64,000 nt of DNA from contig CP087969.1 in the NCBI GenBank assembly GCA_024703915.1, positions 3,038,001 through 3,102,000 on the forward strand, in the 5' to 3' direction. The notes beneath the pieces were generated by a model that had not been told where the DNA came from, ran no database searches, and saw nothing but the letters and a program-made list of their open reading frames with translations. The DNA comes from Massilia sp. H-1. GTDB lineage: Bacteria; Pseudomonadota; Gammaproteobacteria; Burkholderiales; Burkholderiaceae_D. A program made the translations under genes and the position numbers. Numbering within the stretch: position 1 is the stretch's first letter; each line of letters starts with the position of its first letter. Positions 63,033 through 64,000 of the stretch are shown here, piece by piece.

Positions 63033-64000
63033 TCAGCGCTATTGGCGCGTGAAAGCAGCGACCCCAAATCCATGTTGATGCTGCTGACCGCCCAGCCTGG
63101 TTCTTGGTCGAATGGATTGCGAATGTAGTGTGGGCCTTCATGCTCCTCGCCATCGACGATAACAATTGCCAAGAGAAACTTCTCGGCTTGGTTGAGGGCA
63201 TAGAGAATCTCGTTGCGCGTCACTGTGATTGTGGACTGGCCTTTGGCTCGACCCTTGACCTCGATGTGGCGCGCCTCAGCCATCTTGCCTTCTTCGGCAG
63301 GCGGAATCGCCGTCAAGTCCCAGCCGCACTTTTCGGCTGATACGTCGATGACTTGATGGCCCATGGACTCTTCAACCTTGCGGACGGCCTGCATGGCCAC
63401 ACGCTCGACGCGTGCGCGGGCGGCTGCATCGGCAGTCCAAGTCTCTCCTTCTGCGTCGCCACGGCGCTGTGCAAGCAATCCTGCCGGAATCACCAACGCG
63501 CCACCCACCACGACCGGGGTCGAGGACACGACATGTCGCAGAAGTCCTTAGCTCTTTGGTCCGGGTTTCCAGGCGGGCCGTCAATTCGTCGATAGTTCGA
63601 CGGACATTTTCGAGCGTCAAGCGAACGTCCTTGCCTGCTGCCAAATCGCTCTTAAATTTCTCGTGGCGATCGGACCAATAGTCGATCTCTTTGATTAATC
63701 GCTCATGAATGGCAGTAAGATTCTTGTCGACCTGTGCCTCGCGGCGTTGACTGACCTCCTCGAAGTGGGCTGGCACGAGCTTTTCCGAAGCGTGCGCCAA
63801 CGCGTTCTCTTCAAGGTCTTTCTTGATCCATTCGGCATCAATCTCGGGGTAGAAGCGAGCACTCGCTCGTCTGACTCGATCGGATTGAGGTCCAAGTGGG
63901 GAGCCCAGCCTGCGTTTTGAACCACGCCGTTCATGTCGACGGAAACGAATTGTAAAACGACGGGAGACGACCAAAGCGCCTTCGTCGCCCTCGCGAATCG
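63020..64000 (-). CDS. Helicase C-terminal part with DUF3883 domain, cut by window end
   Basis: Only the last 325 residues or so are inside the window. A coiled helical segment ([20 protein letters not shown] ... [14 protein letters not shown]) leads into a C-terminal DUF3883 nuclease-like domain ([34 protein letters not shown]). This order is typical of large SNF2-type helicases in defence loci, whose motor domain would lie beyond 64,000. Frame errors near 63535 and 63870 split it. First gene of this operon inside the window; overlaps DUF4145. Confidence 0.75.

Noticed and set aside
55655..64000. Classical BREX or DISARM
   Set aside because: No PglZ, BrxL, DrmA or DrmB is visible; DUF499 and DUF1156 are the core here. 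It remains open for sequence beyond the window.
1..64000. CRISPR array, tRNA or rRNA genes
   Set aside because: No regularly spaced direct repeats and no recognisable tRNA or rRNA sequence were seen on reading through.

Overview
The window looks like a Betaproteobacterium, most likely Oxalobacteraceae (Massilia/Duganella/Janthinobacterium type). The support is GC-rich codon use and the style of the housekeeping genes (TonB-family protein, DUF3103 secreted protein, TM2/DUF2752 pair, SDR oxidoreductase). Large parts are a defence and mobile-element island with lower GC and broken remnants. Nearly every long gene carries 1-base indels at homopolymers, as in an unpolished long-read assembly, so I give reconstructed gene spans rather than raw open frames.

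Layout. 1-6.3 kb (minus): Wadjet jetABCD, with jetD cut by the window edge. 6.7-7.9 kb: secreted DUF3103 protein. 7.9-10.5 kb: a restriction-modification cassette of C5-methyltransferase, Vsr and a NaeI-like nuclease. 10.6-13.1 kb: SDR, DUF2752, TM2 and a secreted protein. 13.2-14.8 kb: AT-rich nucleotidyltransferase/DUF262 pair. 15.2-19.4 kb: TonB/TolA-like protein, alpha/beta hydrolase and small genes. 19.6-23.9 kb: relics of an IS21 element, a Tn7-like element and a DUF499 defence gene. 23.9-28.5 kb: HExxH protein, NERD-UvrD helicase and small genes. 28.8-37 kb: three large serine recombinases, one in an operon with two ParB/RepB-like proteins. 38.4-45.5 kb: Tn7-like tnsABC-tniQ transposition genes (minus). 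47.1-55.5 kb (plus): a three-component ABC (ABC-3C) system with a UvrD-like helicase and an unrecognised large gene. 55.7-64 kb (minus): helicase (DUF3883), DUF4145, DUF1156 methyltransferase, DUF499 ATPase and a restriction-endonuclease-like protein, which look like one defence operon.

The most striking signal cuts across all of this. About 20 genes or gene parts are broken at an 8-base sequence of the form GCTTAAGC (variants GCCTAAGC, GCTTAGGC, GCTTAAAC). Replacing it by GCCGGC restores a conserved protein each time. Intact GCCGGC was seen only three times, while GCCGGA, GCCGGG and GCCGGT are common. GCCGGC is the NaeI site, and the window encodes a NaeI-like nuclease with its own C5-methyltransferase and Vsr. 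The simplest reading is that this cassette methylates GCCGGC in the host, the modified bases were misread during sequencing, and the scars record the specificity of the resident R-M system. Many apparent pseudogenes here are therefore probably intact.
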